A stretch of 64,000 bases of DNA from Chryseobacterium sp. JUb7 (GCF_024806495.1 NZ_JANUFF010000006.1:186001-250000); one strand, 5' to 3'; numbered from the stretch's first letter, positions 1 to 9,069 are shown. Numbers and translations are program-made. Notes: generated by a model not told the origin, from the letters alone.

Positions 1-370
1 GAAAAAATCTGTTTATCAAGCGATAAGAAAAGAAGCTCTAGACAACATACATAAAGCGATAGAGACATACTATTTACTCAAAAAAAATTCTAAAAGTGAA
101 TATAGTTTTGAGAACTCAGGTGAGCTTAATAAATTAGGATATGAATTATTAAGACTCGGAAAAATCAATGAATCTATAACCATATTTAAATTGGCTACGA
201 CTGAGTTTCCTAAAGATGCTAATCTTTTCGATAGTTTAGGGGAAGCTTATCTTACAAATAAGCAATACGATTTGGCATTAGATAATTATAAAAAAGCAAT
301 CAGTCTTGGCGGAACGAAAGGGAATGCTGAAAAAATGATAGAAAAAATAGAGAAAGAAATGGGGAAGTAA
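1..370 (+). CDS. C-terminal part of a TPR-containing serine hydrolase (partial)
   Basis: Open in the frame starting at base 2 and ending in TAA at 368-370. The start lies outside the window. The visible ~122 residues contain two TPR-like helical pairs (around LNKLGYELLRLGKINESI and FDSLGEAYLTNKQYDLALDNY). They match the C-terminal ~120 residues of the next gene almost motif for motif, so this is very likely the end of a tandem paralogue with a beta-lactamase-fold domain before the TPRs. The catalytic part is not visible, so the enzymatic assignment is by analogy to the neighbour only. The gap to the next gene is 69 bases. Confidence 0.75.
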   Translation, partial: KKSVYQAIRKEALDNIHKAIETYYLLKKNSKSEYSFENSGELNKLGYELLRLGKINESITIFKLATTEFPKDANLFDSLGEAYLTNKQYDLALDNYKKAISLGGTKGNAEKMIEKIEKEMGK

Positions 371-439
371 AATTCTCCCAAAATGTAACAATACCTTTCT
401 CCAGATTGTCTTATTAATTAGATAATCAATTATTTATAT

Positions 440-1951
440 ATGAAAAAACTAAACCTACTCCTACTGCTGTCTTTATCATTACATGTTTTTGCACAAAATG
501 TTAAAGATAAAATACAAACATTTGAAGATAATCTGCTTAGTTGGGATACATCGAAAACTAAAAAATGGACTTTAAAAGAAAGAATGGCTTTCTACAATAT
601 GAATGCGGTAAGCTTCGCGGTCATAAAAGATTATAAAATAGAATGGGCAAAAGCTTATGGTTATGCAGATGTTGCTGAAAACAGAAAAGCAACTACCCAA
701 ACACTGTTTCAAGCGGCATCTATCTCCAAATCTATCAACAGTCTTGGTCTTTTACAATTGGTTGAGCAAAGAAAATTAGGTTTAGATGATGATATTAATA
801 ACTATTTAAAAACCTGGAAATTTCCATACGATTCGGTTTCAAAAGGGAAAAAGATTTCTATTGCAAATCTGTTGAGCCATAAAGCAGGTTTGTCTGTCCA
901 CGGTTTCGGAGGTTATCAAAAAGGAACAGAATTACCTACAATAAAACAAATTCTTGATGGACAAAAACCAGCCAATTCTTCAGCGGTGCGGTCTGTGTTT
1001 GAGCCCAATCTTAAATTCCAGTATTCTGGCGGTGGAACAACCATTTCACAATTAATTCTTGAAAATACGACAGGTGAAAAGTATGAAGATTACATGTTGA
1101 AAAATATTCTTTTACCCTTGGGGATGAATGAAAGTTCTTATAACCAACCTCCTTCTCCAGATAAAGAAAAACTACTTGCAACAGCTTATAATAACGGGAA
1201 AGAAGTAAAAGGAAAATATCATATCTATCCTGAAAAAGCCGCCGCCGGTTTATGGACCAATCCAAACGATCTGGCAAAATATATCATCGAAACCCAATTG
1301 TCACTAGTAGGAAAATCAAATAAAGTTTTATCAAAGGAAATGTCTTTGAAGAGAATTGAGAATAATTACGGTGTATTTCTAAATGATTTCAAAGGCACAA
1401 AATATTTCGGACATAGTGGTGGAAATGAAGGATTTGTATGTTACTATATTGGAAGTATTGAAGATGGAAACGGTTTAGCAGTGATGACTAACGGTAATAA
1501 TTTTAAGCTGATAGAAGAAATCCTTTTAAGCATTGCCAGTTTGAACCAATGGAAAAACTATCCTATCGAGCCACAAAAGGAATCTATTAGATTAACAATC
1601 AGAAAAGAATGCTTAAAAAATATTGATAAAGGTATTGAACTTTACAAAAAACTGAAAAAAAATACACCAGATGGCTATAATTTTGACAACGAAAATGAAT
1701 TGAACGAGCTTGGCTATGAATTTCTAAGAGATGGAAATGTGGACTCAGCTATTAAAATTTTCAGCCTTAATGTTTCTGAATTTCCTCAATCAGCCAACGT
1801 TTATGACAGTCGCGGGGAAGCCTATTTCAATAAAAAAGAATATCAGTTATCAAAGGATGATTATCAGAAATCATTAGAGCTAGAACCAGCCAATCAAAAT
1901 GCAAAGGAAATGATTTTGAAAATCAGCCCTTTTTTATCCAATAAAAAATAA
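440..1951 (+). CDS. Serine hydrolase (class C beta-lactamase fold) with C-terminal TPRs
   Basis: 503 residues with a signal peptide (residues 1-18, ending FAQ), so probably periplasmic or exported. The catalytic SxxK motif is SISK at 94-97. YSG at about 195 stands at the usual Tyr-x-Asn position, and HSGG at about 325 replaces the KTG motif. Such proteins are usually D-amino-acid or D-peptide hydrolases or esterases rather than true beta-lactamases. Residues about 395-500 are TPR repeats, which the short family members lack. It follows the partial paralogue directly, indicating tandem duplication. The substrate cannot be inferred. Confidence 0.85.
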   Translation: MKKLNLLLLLSLSLHVFAQNVKDKIQTFEDNLLSWDTSKTKKWTLKERMAFYNMNAVSFAVIKDYKIEWAKAYGYADVAENRKATTQTLFQAASISKSINSLGLLQLVEQRKLGLDDDINNYLKTWKFPYDSVSKGKKISIANLLSHKAGLSVHGFGGYQKGTELPTIKQILDGQKPANSSAVRSVFEPNLKFQYSGGGTTISQLILENTTGEKYEDYMLKNILLPLGMNESSYNQPPSPDKEKLLATAYNNGKEVKGKYHIYPEKAAAGLWTNPNDLAKYIIETQLSLVGKSNKVLSKEMSLKRIENNYGVFLNDFKGTKYFGHSGGNEGFVCYYIGSIEDGNGLAVMTNGNNFKLIEEILLSIASLNQWKNYPIEPQKESIRLTIRKECLKNIDKGIELYKKLKKNTPDGYNFDNENELNELGYEFLRDGNVDSAIKIFSLNVSEFPQSANVYDSRGEAYFNKKEYQLSKDDYQKSLELEPANQNAKEMILKISPFLSNKK

Positions 1952-2128
1952 ATCATACTTTTAGTATTTGGTGATGGCCATTATTTTTCTGAAAAATTTC
2001 CCGGTCGTAGCTGCGAAAATCATCTAAATCTGCTGTTAGATACTTCGGCACTATCTATAGATGATAAAAGGCAATAGAAGTAAACTAAAGGTTTGAAGAT
2101 ATATGTTTATCTTGATCACCATCAGATG

Positions 2129-2168
2129 AATGGCGCTACTTTAAAACAAGTAGCGCCATTTTTTTTTA
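2129..2168 (+). terminator. Rho-independent terminator
   Basis: A 12-bp perfect stem (AATGGCGCTACT at 2129-2140 with its complement at 2149-2160) and an 8-nt loop, followed by eight T on the + strand. It probably ends transcription from the serine hydrolase gene 180 bases upstream. The AATGGCG...CGCCATT scaffold recurs in four terminators between 24 and 37 kb. Confidence 0.8.
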
Positions 2169-2208
2169 ATTGAATGTAATTATTCCGTTATATATTGAGA
2201 ATCATTAA

Positions 2209-3291
2209 TTACAGAAATTTATAGTCTGTATATCCCTTTGCTCCTCCTGTGTAATAGGTCTCTCTATTATTAGTATTCAATGGCGAATTATTTGCGAAAC
2301 GCTCAACTAAATCAGGATTACCGATATACAATTCACCGAATGATACAAGATCTGCAATATCATCTTCAATCGCACTATTAGCAGTTTGCGCATTGAAACC
2401 TTTATTGATCATCAATGTTCCTTTATAAATAGATCTGAAATGTTTTGCTGTTGAAAGAACCAAAGCAAGAGGATCCGAAGTTGCGGCCATTGTAAATCCT
2501 GATATATGAAGATATGCCAATTTGTAATCATTAAATCTATCAACCAAAATATCATAAAGAGCTTCAGATTCATCATCCAATACAATTCCGAAAGTTTGGT
2601 CTAATGAAGGTGCAATTCTCACTGCTATTTTCTCCTGTCCGATAGCATCACTCATGGCATCCAATACTTCAAAAAGAAATCTGATACGATTTTCTATTGA
2701 ACCTCCATAATGATCAGTCCTGATATTTGAACATTTAGAAAAAAACTGATGAAACAAATAACCATTAGCCGCATGCAATTCAACACCGTCAAAACCGGCT
2801 TCTATGGCATTAGCTGCAGCCTTTTTAAAATCATTAATGACTTCATTAATATCTTCGGTTGTCATTTCACGGGGTGTTTTTGTTTCTTTAAAGCCCTCTT
2901 TCGTGTATGCTGTAAAATGACCATTGATTGCCGATGGTGCTATTGCTTCTTTTCCGTTGAGCAAATCAGGATGTGTAAGTCTTCCCACGTGCCATAACTG
3001 GGCAAAAATTGTCCCACCTTTCTCATGCACGGCTTTCGTTACTTTTTTCCAACCTTCTACTTGCTCCTCTGTATAAATACAAGGAACATTAATATAACCC
3101 GAAGCCGTATCATTAATGTAAGTACCTTCAGAAATTAAAAGTCCTGCGGAAGCTCGCTGCGCATAATATTCCGCAATAAGGCCTGTGGCAACATTTCCTT
3201 GATTATCTGCTCTACATCTGGTCATAGGAGCCATTACAACTCGGTTTTTCAATTTTAATTCTCCAGAATCAAATCCCTGCAGTAATTTCAT
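2209..3291 (-). CDS. Old-yellow-enzyme family alkene reductase
   Basis: 360 residues, normal length for the NemA/OPDA-reductase branch of FMN-dependent ene-reductases, which use NAD(P)H to reduce activated C=C bonds of enals, enones, maleimides or nitroesters. It begins MKLLQGFDSGELKLKNRVVM and has the APMTRCRA segment of the FMN barrel, the substrate-binding His/Asn pair (ELHAANGYL) and the RIRFLFEVLDA helix. Cytoplasmic. It lies 31 bases after an NTF2-like gene on the same strand, and an ArsR-type regulator lies upstream, so an electrophile-responsive or redox-responsive operon is likely (inference). Confidence 0.92.
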   Translation of the reverse strand: MKLLQGFDSGELKLKNRVVMAPMTRCRADNQGNVATGLIAEYYAQRASAGLLISEGTYINDTASGYINVPCIYTEEQVEGWKKVTKAVHEKGGTIFAQLWHVGRLTHPDLLNGKEAIAPSAINGHFTAYTKEGFKETKTPREMTTEDINEVINDFKKAAANAIEAGFDGVELHAANGYLFHQFFSKCSNIRTDHYGGSIENRIRFLFEVLDAMSDAIGQEKIAVRIAPSLDQTFGIVLDDESEALYDILVDRFNDYKLAYLHISGFTMAATSDPLALVLSTAKHFRSIYKGTLMINKGFNAQTANSAIEDDIADLVSFGELYIGNPDLVERFANNSPLNTNNRETYYTGGAKGYTDYKFL

Positions 3292-3322
3292 AAATTATTT
3301 TTAGTAAGCTATTTTAAAATGA

Positions 3323-3772
3323 TTATTTTTTGTCATTGAATGGCCAAACAACATCTAATGCACTGCTTGTTATAAACCACTGTTCATCAATTTTTTTATA
3401 TTCATCACGATAGATTCCGAGCAATAACAACGGATTTTCGCTAGGTTCTCTTCCTGTTACGCTGTCTATAAGATAACAGCTTCCACTTGCAGAACCGTCA
3501 TCATTAAGTTCTATTAAATGGTTTGAGACCAAATGAAGAAAAGGATAGCGCTCTCTTTTATAGACATCATACTCTTTAAAAGCTTTTTCAAGACCTGCTT
3601 TTATTTCCTTTCTTCCATTCCAAGGTTCTCTATCCGTTTGGCAAATAGCATCTTCGGAGAATACCAAGGATGCGGTTTCAATATCGTTTTTATCTAATGC
3701 GTGTGCGTATTTAATTCTTAAGTTCCTGATTTCTTCGATTATCAAGAGCTTTTCTATTGTACGGTTGTCCAT
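3323..3772 (-). CDS. NTF2-like (SnoaL-type) small protein
   Basis: 149 residues with the pattern of a SnoaL_4/NTF2 cone: an N-terminal helix pair (IEEIRNLRIKYAHALDKNDIE), then FSEDAICQTD and beta strands ending in WFITSSALDVVWPF. The fold includes ring hydroxylases, isomerases and non-catalytic ligand-binding proteins, so no reaction can be assigned. It lies between the ArsR-type regulator and the ene-reductase and is probably co-transcribed with the latter (31-bp gap). A degenerate copy of the regulator's palindrome lies 89 bases before its start. Confidence 0.8.
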   Translation of the reverse strand: MDNRTIEKLLIIEEIRNLRIKYAHALDKNDIETASLVFSEDAICQTDREPWNGRKEIKAGLEKAFKEYDVYKRERYPFLHLVSNHLIELNDDGSASGSCYLIDSVTGREPSENPLLLLGIYRDEYKKIDEQWFITSSALDVVWPFNDKK

Positions 3773-3860
3773 TACTATTTAATTGTTTAATTATTACTGA
3801 TTATTATTTATGTTAATCTTTGATAGAGTCATCATTTGCCAAACGCATCCATTATATTAC

Positions 3861-3880
3861 ATATTTGTAATTGTCGATAT
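3861..3880. promoter_or_regulatory. Degenerate copy of the ArsR-type operator
   Basis: This 20-bp stretch matches the perfect palindrome at 4209-4228 closely in its right half (AATT-TCGATATGT shared, one base changed). Only 6 of 10 positions are self-complementary. It lies upstream of the NTF2-like/ene-reductase pair, where an ArsR-type repressor would be expected to act. The assignment is inferred from similarity and position. Confidence 0.5.
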
Positions 3881-3896
3881 GTTTATTTAAATTTTT

Positions 3897-4199
3897 TTAT
3901 TTTATAAAATCGAGATATTCATCGATTGTTTTCTGATTTCTTTTAAAATAGGTCCATTTGCCCAATCTTTTAAGTTCTAAAAGGCCACATCTTACCATAC
4001 CGTTTAAGTAGTTTGAAATAGTAGATTGAGACAAACCCGCTTTCTCATATATAAAGCTCAAGCAAACACCTTCAGAATTAGGAATATTAGTTGTATTGGG
4101 AGGAAAGTTTGCCTCCGGTTGTTTTAGCCATTCCAAGATCTCCAAACGAGTACCGTTAGATAAACACTTCCCTATTTCTATTGCCTGTTTTAAATCCAC
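3897..4199 (-). CDS. ArsR-family winged-helix transcriptional regulator
   Basis: 100 residues, typical ArsR/SmtB size. The winged helix-turn-helix includes LSNGTRLEILEWLKQ, then GLSQSTISNYLNGMVRCGLLELKRLGKWTYFK, which is the recognition helix and wing. There is no CxCxxC metal site. A single Cys in the EGVCLSF loop and another in GKCLS could make it redox- or electrophile-sensitive, which would suit the adjacent ene-reductase (inference). A perfect 20-bp palindrome sits 10-29 bases upstream of the start, consistent with autorepression. Confidence 0.88.
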   Translation of the reverse strand: MDLKQAIEIGKCLSNGTRLEILEWLKQPEANFPPNTTNIPNSEGVCLSFIYEKAGLSQSTISNYLNGMVRCGLLELKRLGKWTYFKRNQKTIDEYLDFIK

Positions 4200-4208
4200 A
4201 TGGCAAAT

Positions 4209-4228
4209 ATATCGATAATTATCGATAT
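4209..4228. promoter_or_regulatory. Perfect 20-bp palindrome, likely ArsR-type operator
   Basis: ATATCGATAA followed by its exact reverse complement, just upstream of the ArsR-family start codon. Dyads of this length in this position are the usual autoregulatory sites of ArsR-type repressors. A degenerate copy is at 3861-3880. Confidence 0.7.
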
Positions 4229-4489
4229 GTAAATAATATATTAAAATTTATTTTAACTTTTGCAACTTTCGGTATTATTATAAAAGCTGAATTACCCAAA
4301 TAAAAAAAGGTCTCAAAATAAGATATAATCTTATTTAGTAGACAAATTTAATGATCATACACTTTTTCTTAGGAAGATCTATTAAATGTAAGATGTACTA
4401 AACGTTGTTGTGATTGTATTCATGAGAAAAAAACTTCAAAAACAACCATTTTTCTTTATCACTTATATCCTATTTTTACAAAAAAACTA

Positions 4490-5614
4490 ATGGACAAACT
4501 GAATTTTCTGGAAGTTATTGCTGCGATTGCTGTTTTTGTATCGCTGCTGCTTGCCGTATTTTTATTAACGGTAAAAACGGAAAGAAAACTGGAAAACAGG
4601 TTATTTGCAGCGTTTCTTATCATCAATGCCATTGATATCAGCGGACTTTTTATGCATCTTTTTGTGGATAGCTATAATCTGAAAACGTTCAAAATATCTG
4701 CTTATTTATTGGTAATGCCTCTTTTCTATCTGTACGTGAATGCCGTTTGTTATTCAGATTTTACCTTAAAAAGAAAGCATTTACTGCACCTCATCCCTTT
4801 CATTGTTGCCAATTTAATTTTAATTCCTAGACTTTATCTGGCAGAAGGCCCTGCTAAAGAATATTTTTTCAAACATCTGTGGAACTCCCCTGAAATGTTT
4901 TTGTATCAACTCATCGGGGAGCTGCAATATTTCTTTTATATCATCGGCGTATTTATGATACTTAAAAAATATAAAAAGATTTATCTTGAAAATTACACCA
5001 ATCCAAACACGCTATTATACAAATGGTTATCTCAGCTTACAGCAACTTTCTTATTCATCCATTTATGTATTATTTTAAAAAACATTGTAAGATATACACA
5101 GCATAGAGATCTGTTTATCTGGCTGAATATTGTGGCGGGAACGGTGTTTTTACTGACGGCCTGTTGGTTTATATTAAAGGCATTAAACTATCCTGAACTT
5201 TTTCGCAGAATTGATTCCACCTTACAGCCGACAAAAGATTTTGCTGAAACGCTGGAAACTGAACATAAAACCGACGACGCAAAAAGTCGTCAAATCGAGC
5301 AGCTTAAAAAATTTATGGTTGAGAAAGAGCCTTTTTTAGAACCATCATTAACGATTCAGGAATTGGCAGATCAGGTGAAAATTCCGGTTCGTGATTTGTC
5401 TGTTTTAATTAATCATCACATCAATCAGCACTTTTTTGATTTCGTGAATGAATACCGCGTTAAAAAAGCAATGACCATTCTAAAAGATCCCACAAAAAAA
5501 GAACTAACGGTCTTGGAAATTTTATATGAAGTGGGGTTTAATTCAAAATCTTCGTTTCATACCTCATTTAAAAAATATACCAACCAAACGCCAACAGCAT
5601 TCAGAAATAACTAA
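4490..5614 (+). CDS. AraC-family regulator with membrane-embedded N-terminus
   Basis: 374 residues. Residues 1-235 hold about seven hydrophobic helices (e.g. VIAAIAVFVSLLLAVFLL, LVMPLFYLYVNAV, IVAGTVFLLTACWFIL). Residues about 270-374 form an AraC-type double helix-turn-helix (LTIQELADQVKIPVRDLSVLI; VLEILYEVGFNSKSSFHTSF). This 7TM-HTH layout is common in Bacteroidota and suggests a membrane sensor that binds DNA directly. It is transcribed divergently from the ArsR-type gene. A strong terminator follows, so it is monocistronic. Ligand and targets are unknown. Confidence 0.88.
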   Translation: MDKLNFLEVIAAIAVFVSLLLAVFLLTVKTERKLENRLFAAFLIINAIDISGLFMHLFVDSYNLKTFKISAYLLVMPLFYLYVNAVCYSDFTLKRKHLLHLIPFIVANLILIPRLYLAEGPAKEYFFKHLWNSPEMFLYQLIGELQYFFYIIGVFMILKKYKKIYLENYTNPNTLLYKWLSQLTATFLFIHLCIILKNIVRYTQHRDLFIWLNIVAGTVFLLTACWFILKALNYPELFRRIDSTLQPTKDFAETLETEHKTDDAKSRQIEQLKKFMVEKEPFLEPSLTIQELADQVKIPVRDLSVLINHHINQHFFDFVNEYRVKKAMTILKDPTKKELTVLEILYEVGFNSKSSFHTSFKKYTNQTPTAFRNN

Positions 5615-5657
5615 TAATCAATCAACTGCAAATACTCGAACTTTGTATTGAAGATAA

Positions 5658-5698
5658 TCGGACTCATTTTATTGATTAAAATGAGTCCGACTTTTTTT
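5658..5698 (+). terminator. Rho-independent terminator
   Basis: A 14-bp perfect stem (TCGGACTCATTTTA at 5658-5671 with its complement at 5677-5690), 5-nt loop and seven T, 44 bases after the AraC-type stop codon. It also shows that the open frame running through here from 5648 is not the true start of the next gene. Confidence 0.92.
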
Positions 5699-5773
5699 AT
5701 ATGGACTTTTCTCAAAACTTTCTACAGCATATTTGTACCAGCCTATTTAAAGTCAAATAAAAACTTAGACATC

Positions 5774-6709
5774 ATGAAAAAAGTAAGTCTTTTTATCCTA
5801 ACATTATTATCAATATTTTGTTTAGCACAATTAAATCCCGTAAAAATTGACACTATTTTAACCACCGAAATTGGCGGAATAAAACAAGTCATAGAAATTA
5901 AAACGGATGATACCAATAAACCTATTCTCCTATTTTTATCGGGCGGGCCGGGAAGCTCAATGATGAAAAACGCGGATTCTTTTACCCATATTTTAAAAAA
6001 TAAATTTACGATTGTTCAATGGGATCAGAGAGATGCCGGAAAAACGTTGGAATTAAATCCTTCGCCCATCCAGCCGTCAGTAGAACTCATGGGAAAGGAT
6101 ACGCATGAAGTTATTAATTTCCTGCTCAAGAAACTCCATCAGAAAAAGCTTTATTTATTAGGCAGTTCTTGGGGAAATGCATTGGGCTTTTATATTGTTA
6201 AGAATCATTCCGAATTATTACACGCTTATTTTGCCGTAAATCCGGTAATCAGTCAGTTAGCAAGTGAGAAAGAATTGCTTACAACATTAAAAATTCATTT
6301 TAAAGATAATCCTGTTGCTACGGAAGAATTATCAAAAGTACATTTTCCTTTTACCAATGACGAATCTATGTTTTACTTGAGAAAGTGGCTTTTTTACAAA
6401 GATGGTAAGAAATATGTAACCTCTGATGATTTCAAAAAAGGCTTTCTTCAATGGTCAAAAACCTGGTCTCCTGCATGGAACGAAGTGATGAAAATTGATT
6501 TGCCAAAAACTTTTAAAAAAGTCGACTGTCCCGTTTACTTTTTTGTTGGTAAAAATGATATTCAAACGTTAACTTCCATTACAAAAAGGTATTACGAGCA
6601 GGTAAAAGCACCCAAGAAAGATTTATTTTTATTTGAAAATTCAGGGCATCAAATTCATAAAGATGAATCTGAAAAATTTCAAAATACAATCCTTAAAACA
6701 TTAGATTAA
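5774..6709 (+). CDS. Secreted alpha/beta-hydrolase
   Basis: 311 residues from the ATG at 5774, which starts a clear signal peptide (MKKVSLFILTLLSIFCLAQ). The upstream in-frame extension runs through a terminator hairpin and is rejected. Oxyanion segment LSGGPGSS (about 54-61), nucleophile elbow LLGSSWGNA with Ser at about 132, Asp in VGKNDIQT and His in ENSGHQIH complete an alpha/beta-hydrolase triad. The GGPG and WDQRDAG segments resemble proline iminopeptidase-like hydrolases, but the substrate is uncertain. A beta-lactamase-fold hydrolase follows 30 bases downstream, probably in the same operon. Confidence 0.85.
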   Translation: MKKVSLFILTLLSIFCLAQLNPVKIDTILTTEIGGIKQVIEIKTDDTNKPILLFLSGGPGSSMMKNADSFTHILKNKFTIVQWDQRDAGKTLELNPSPIQPSVELMGKDTHEVINFLLKKLHQKKLYLLGSSWGNALGFYIVKNHSELLHAYFAVNPVISQLASEKELLTTLKIHFKDNPVATEELSKVHFPFTNDESMFYLRKWLFYKDGKKYVTSDDFKKGFLQWSKTWSPAWNEVMKIDLPKTFKKVDCPVYFFVGKNDIQTLTSITKRYYEQVKAPKKDLFLFENSGHQIHKDESEKFQNTILKTLD

Positions 6710-6739
6710 TATATTCAATTAAGCTATAAAATCATTCCC

Positions 6740-7786
6740 ATGAAATATTTAACCATTATTTTATTTTTTGTCTTAGTTGGGTGTAAAAGTAAACAGCAAA
6801 TCAATACACAAAATATAGAGAATGCGATTACGAAAAATGCATTGCAGTTATTAGAGGATAAGAGATTTCATTCTGTTTCCATTGCCGTACTTAAAGATGG
6901 AAAATCGACCATAAAACATTTTGGAGAATTAACGATTGGAAAAGGGAACAAACCCAACGATTCTACATTGTATGAACTGGCTTCTGTCACTAAAACTTTT
7001 ACAGGTTATGTAGCTGCTAAAGCCGTACTTGATAAAAAGCTCAAGTTAGATGATGATATTAGAATCTATCTAAACGAGCCTTATCCGAATTTAGAATTTA
7101 AAGGAGAACCCATAACAATCAAACACCTCATCACCCATACCAGTGGATTTCCTAATATGCCTTTAAAAAGCGAAAATAAAAAGGCTTTTTTTGAAGGATT
7201 AAAACTCATTAAAATTGAAACGAAACCCGGAGAAGTCTATTCCTATTCAAACACTGCTCCAGAGCTGACAGCCTATATCCTTGAAAAAGTGTACCAAAAA
7301 TCTTTTGAGGAACTGGTTATTGATTTCATTTTGAAACCCAATACAATGGATCAAACGAAGTTTACACTCAATGAAAATGATAAAACAAGATTGGTAAAAG
7401 GTTACAACGATAAAAACGAGTTAATGCCTAACTTCAACAGAACTTTATGGGGTGGAATTTCAGGATTACACTCAACGGCTCCAGATTTGGTAAAATATAT
7501 GAAATTGCAACTTGACAATTCAAATCTTATTGTAACCGAATCTCATAAAAAATTACATAAAGAAGGTACTGATTTTTGGGAAGGCTATCATTGGTACATC
7601 ATAGAAAATGATCATCAATTAATGTACAGACATCACGGAGGTATCTACGGAATGCAGAATTGGTTTGTGATTTATCCGAAACAAAATATAGGAATTTCCA
7701 TATTGACAAACACCAGTTTTAATGAAACAGGAAAAATTTTAGAAAAAGTAGTTGACAACTTGTATGATGACATCAATGTAAACTAA
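6740..7786 (+). CDS. Serine hydrolase lipoprotein (class C beta-lactamase fold)
   Basis: 348 residues. The lipobox LVGC puts the lipidated Cys at 15, so it is membrane-anchored. Catalytic SVTK at 82-85, YSN at 169-171 and HHGG near 298 match the SxxK, YxN and KTG-equivalent motifs of the penicillin-binding-protein-like hydrolase family. Unlike the paralogue at 440-1951 it has no TPR tail. Probably co-transcribed with the preceding alpha/beta-hydrolase. The exact substrate (D-peptides or esters) cannot be told. Confidence 0.87.
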   Translation: MKYLTIILFFVLVGCKSKQQINTQNIENAITKNALQLLEDKRFHSVSIAVLKDGKSTIKHFGELTIGKGNKPNDSTLYELASVTKTFTGYVAAKAVLDKKLKLDDDIRIYLNEPYPNLEFKGEPITIKHLITHTSGFPNMPLKSENKKAFFEGLKLIKIETKPGEVYSYSNTAPELTAYILEKVYQKSFEELVIDFILKPNTMDQTKFTLNENDKTRLVKGYNDKNELMPNFNRTLWGGISGLHSTAPDLVKYMKLQLDNSNLIVTESHKKLHKEGTDFWEGYHWYIIENDHQLMYRHHGGIYGMQNWFVIYPKQNIGISILTNTSFNETGKILEKVVDNLYDDINVN

Positions 7787-7927
7787 AAACAAACAGCAGT
7801 TTGATAAAATGGCGGGGTAAATGTTAAATTCGCCAACAATAAATTCTAAACTAACAAACTGACAATCAACACACTTAAGAAAATACAGTCATTGAGTACT
7901 TTATTACATCTAAAATTAATCCGATTA

Positions 7928-8560
7928 TTAAAGAAAAGTAACAAATTCCTCAAATGGCTTACGTACCTTTTCGAGCGTAAGATTCCAGTCGTTTTTCTGA
8001 TCTCTGTATCCTAATGCCAGCAACATAGAACTCCTTAACCCTTTGGATGAAAGTTTCAAAAATTCGTCGAGTGCTATCGGATCAAAGCCTTCCATCGGCG
8101 TCGAGTCTATACCTTCGGAAGCCGCTGCAACAATTGCTAAACCTAATGCGATATTCGCCTGCTTTGCTGCGTGATGAAAGTTTTCTTCAATACTCATATT
8201 CCCAAAGAATGTCTTGGCAAAACTTCGTTGTTTAGCATAAGAATCCGTTTTTTTATCTTGTTTTAAAATAAGGTGATCAAAAACGTGGTCGATTCTTTCC
8301 TTGGTATATTCGTCCCAAGCTGCAAAAACCAAAAGATGGGATGATTCTACAATTTGCGGCTGATTCATTGCAATGGGCAATATTTTCTTTTTGAGCTCAG
8401 GATTGCTGATAACGATAATTTCATAAGGCTGTAATCCAATGCCCGAAGGAGCCAGGTGAGCTGCTTCCAAAATTTTATTGATTTTTTCAGAAGGGATTTT
8501 TTTTCCTGTCATTCTTTTGGTCGCATATCGCCATTGAAGAAGATCGGTTATATTTTTCAT
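7928..8560 (-). CDS. Nitroreductase-family NAD(P)H oxidoreductase
   Basis: 210 residues from the ATG at 8560 (MKNITDLLQWRYATKRM). A longer frame starting at 8611 begins inside a hairpin and is unlikely. FMN-binding features of the NfsB-like family are visible: RYATKRM near the N-terminus, APSGIGLQPYEIIV, the GLAIVAAASEGIDSTPMEGFD segment and the C-terminal LALGYR. Such flavoenzymes reduce nitroaromatics, quinones or dihydropteridines. It lies in a run of leftward genes with possible detoxification roles. Confidence 0.9.
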   Translation of the reverse strand: MKNITDLLQWRYATKRMTGKKIPSEKINKILEAAHLAPSGIGLQPYEIIVISNPELKKKILPIAMNQPQIVESSHLLVFAAWDEYTKERIDHVFDHLILKQDKKTDSYAKQRSFAKTFFGNMSIEENFHHAAKQANIALGLAIVAAASEGIDSTPMEGFDPIALDEFLKLSSKGLRSSMLLALGYRDQKNDWNLTLEKVRKPFEEFVTFL

Positions 8561-8581
8561 AATATTAAAAAAAGCTTGATT

Positions 8582-8619
8582 AAACGGGAGTGAACAAAAC
8601 ATATCATTCACTCCGGTTT
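8582..8619 (-). terminator. Hairpin between the NTF2-like and nitroreductase genes
   Basis: A 13-bp inverted repeat (AAACGGGAGTGAA and its near-complement) with one mismatch and a 12-nt loop. On the - strand a T-rich stretch follows only after about a dozen bases, so it is a weak terminator or attenuator between the two genes. Confidence 0.5.
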
Positions 8620-8625
8620 TTAAAA

Positions 8626-9069
8626 TTAAAATAATCCTAATTGCCCCATTAAAATAGTTCCGGCGCTGTAACAGTGAAAAGATTTTACTTTCCCGTTCTC
8701 GATCTTAAAGACATCACAACACGGTACTTGAATTGTTTTCCCTGTCGGCTCTATCGTTCCTGAAGAAAGCTGAAGATGTCCCTTATGGGTTCCATTCAGA
8801 GAAAGTTCTACCACAACCGTATTTTCATCCTCCAAAACATAAATGTCATATAGTTCCCGGTGCATATCCGGAAAAGCTGTTGCATATACCTCTACTGTTT
8901 TACCGATATCTTCGCCATAATACTTGGTTCCTGCAGAAACATCCCAGAAATAACCGTCTTCTGCAAATAATTCTACAAATGCTTTGGCATCCTGAATTTC
9001 TGCTATACGGTATAATTCGCGGATTAATGTTTCGTTTTCCGAATTTTGATTGATTACTGATGCTTTCAT
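8626..9069 (-). CDS. NTF2-like (SnoaL) protein
   Basis: 147 residues from the ATG at 9069 (MKASVINQNSENETLIREL). The in-frame extension to 9159 has no supporting signal. NTF2-like pattern: helical N-terminus (AFVELFAEDGYFWDVSAGT), then TAFPDMHRELYDIYV, VVVELSLNGTHKG and IQVPCCDVFKIENGKVKSFHCY, as in SnoaL-type polyketide cyclases and related binding proteins. No catalytic assignment is possible. It is one of three NTF2-like domains in the first 10 kb. Confidence 0.82.
   Translation of the reverse strand: MKASVINQNSENETLIRELYRIAEIQDAKAFVELFAEDGYFWDVSAGTKYYGEDIGKTVEVYATAFPDMHRELYDIYVLEDENTVVVELSLNGTHKGHLQLSSGTIEPTGKTIQVPCCDVFKIENGKVKSFHCYSAGTILMGQLGLF

Noticed and set aside
5648..5773. Longer start for the alpha/beta-hydrolase
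   Set aside because: The extension runs through a 14-bp terminator hairpin, while the ATG at 5774 starts a clean signal peptide.
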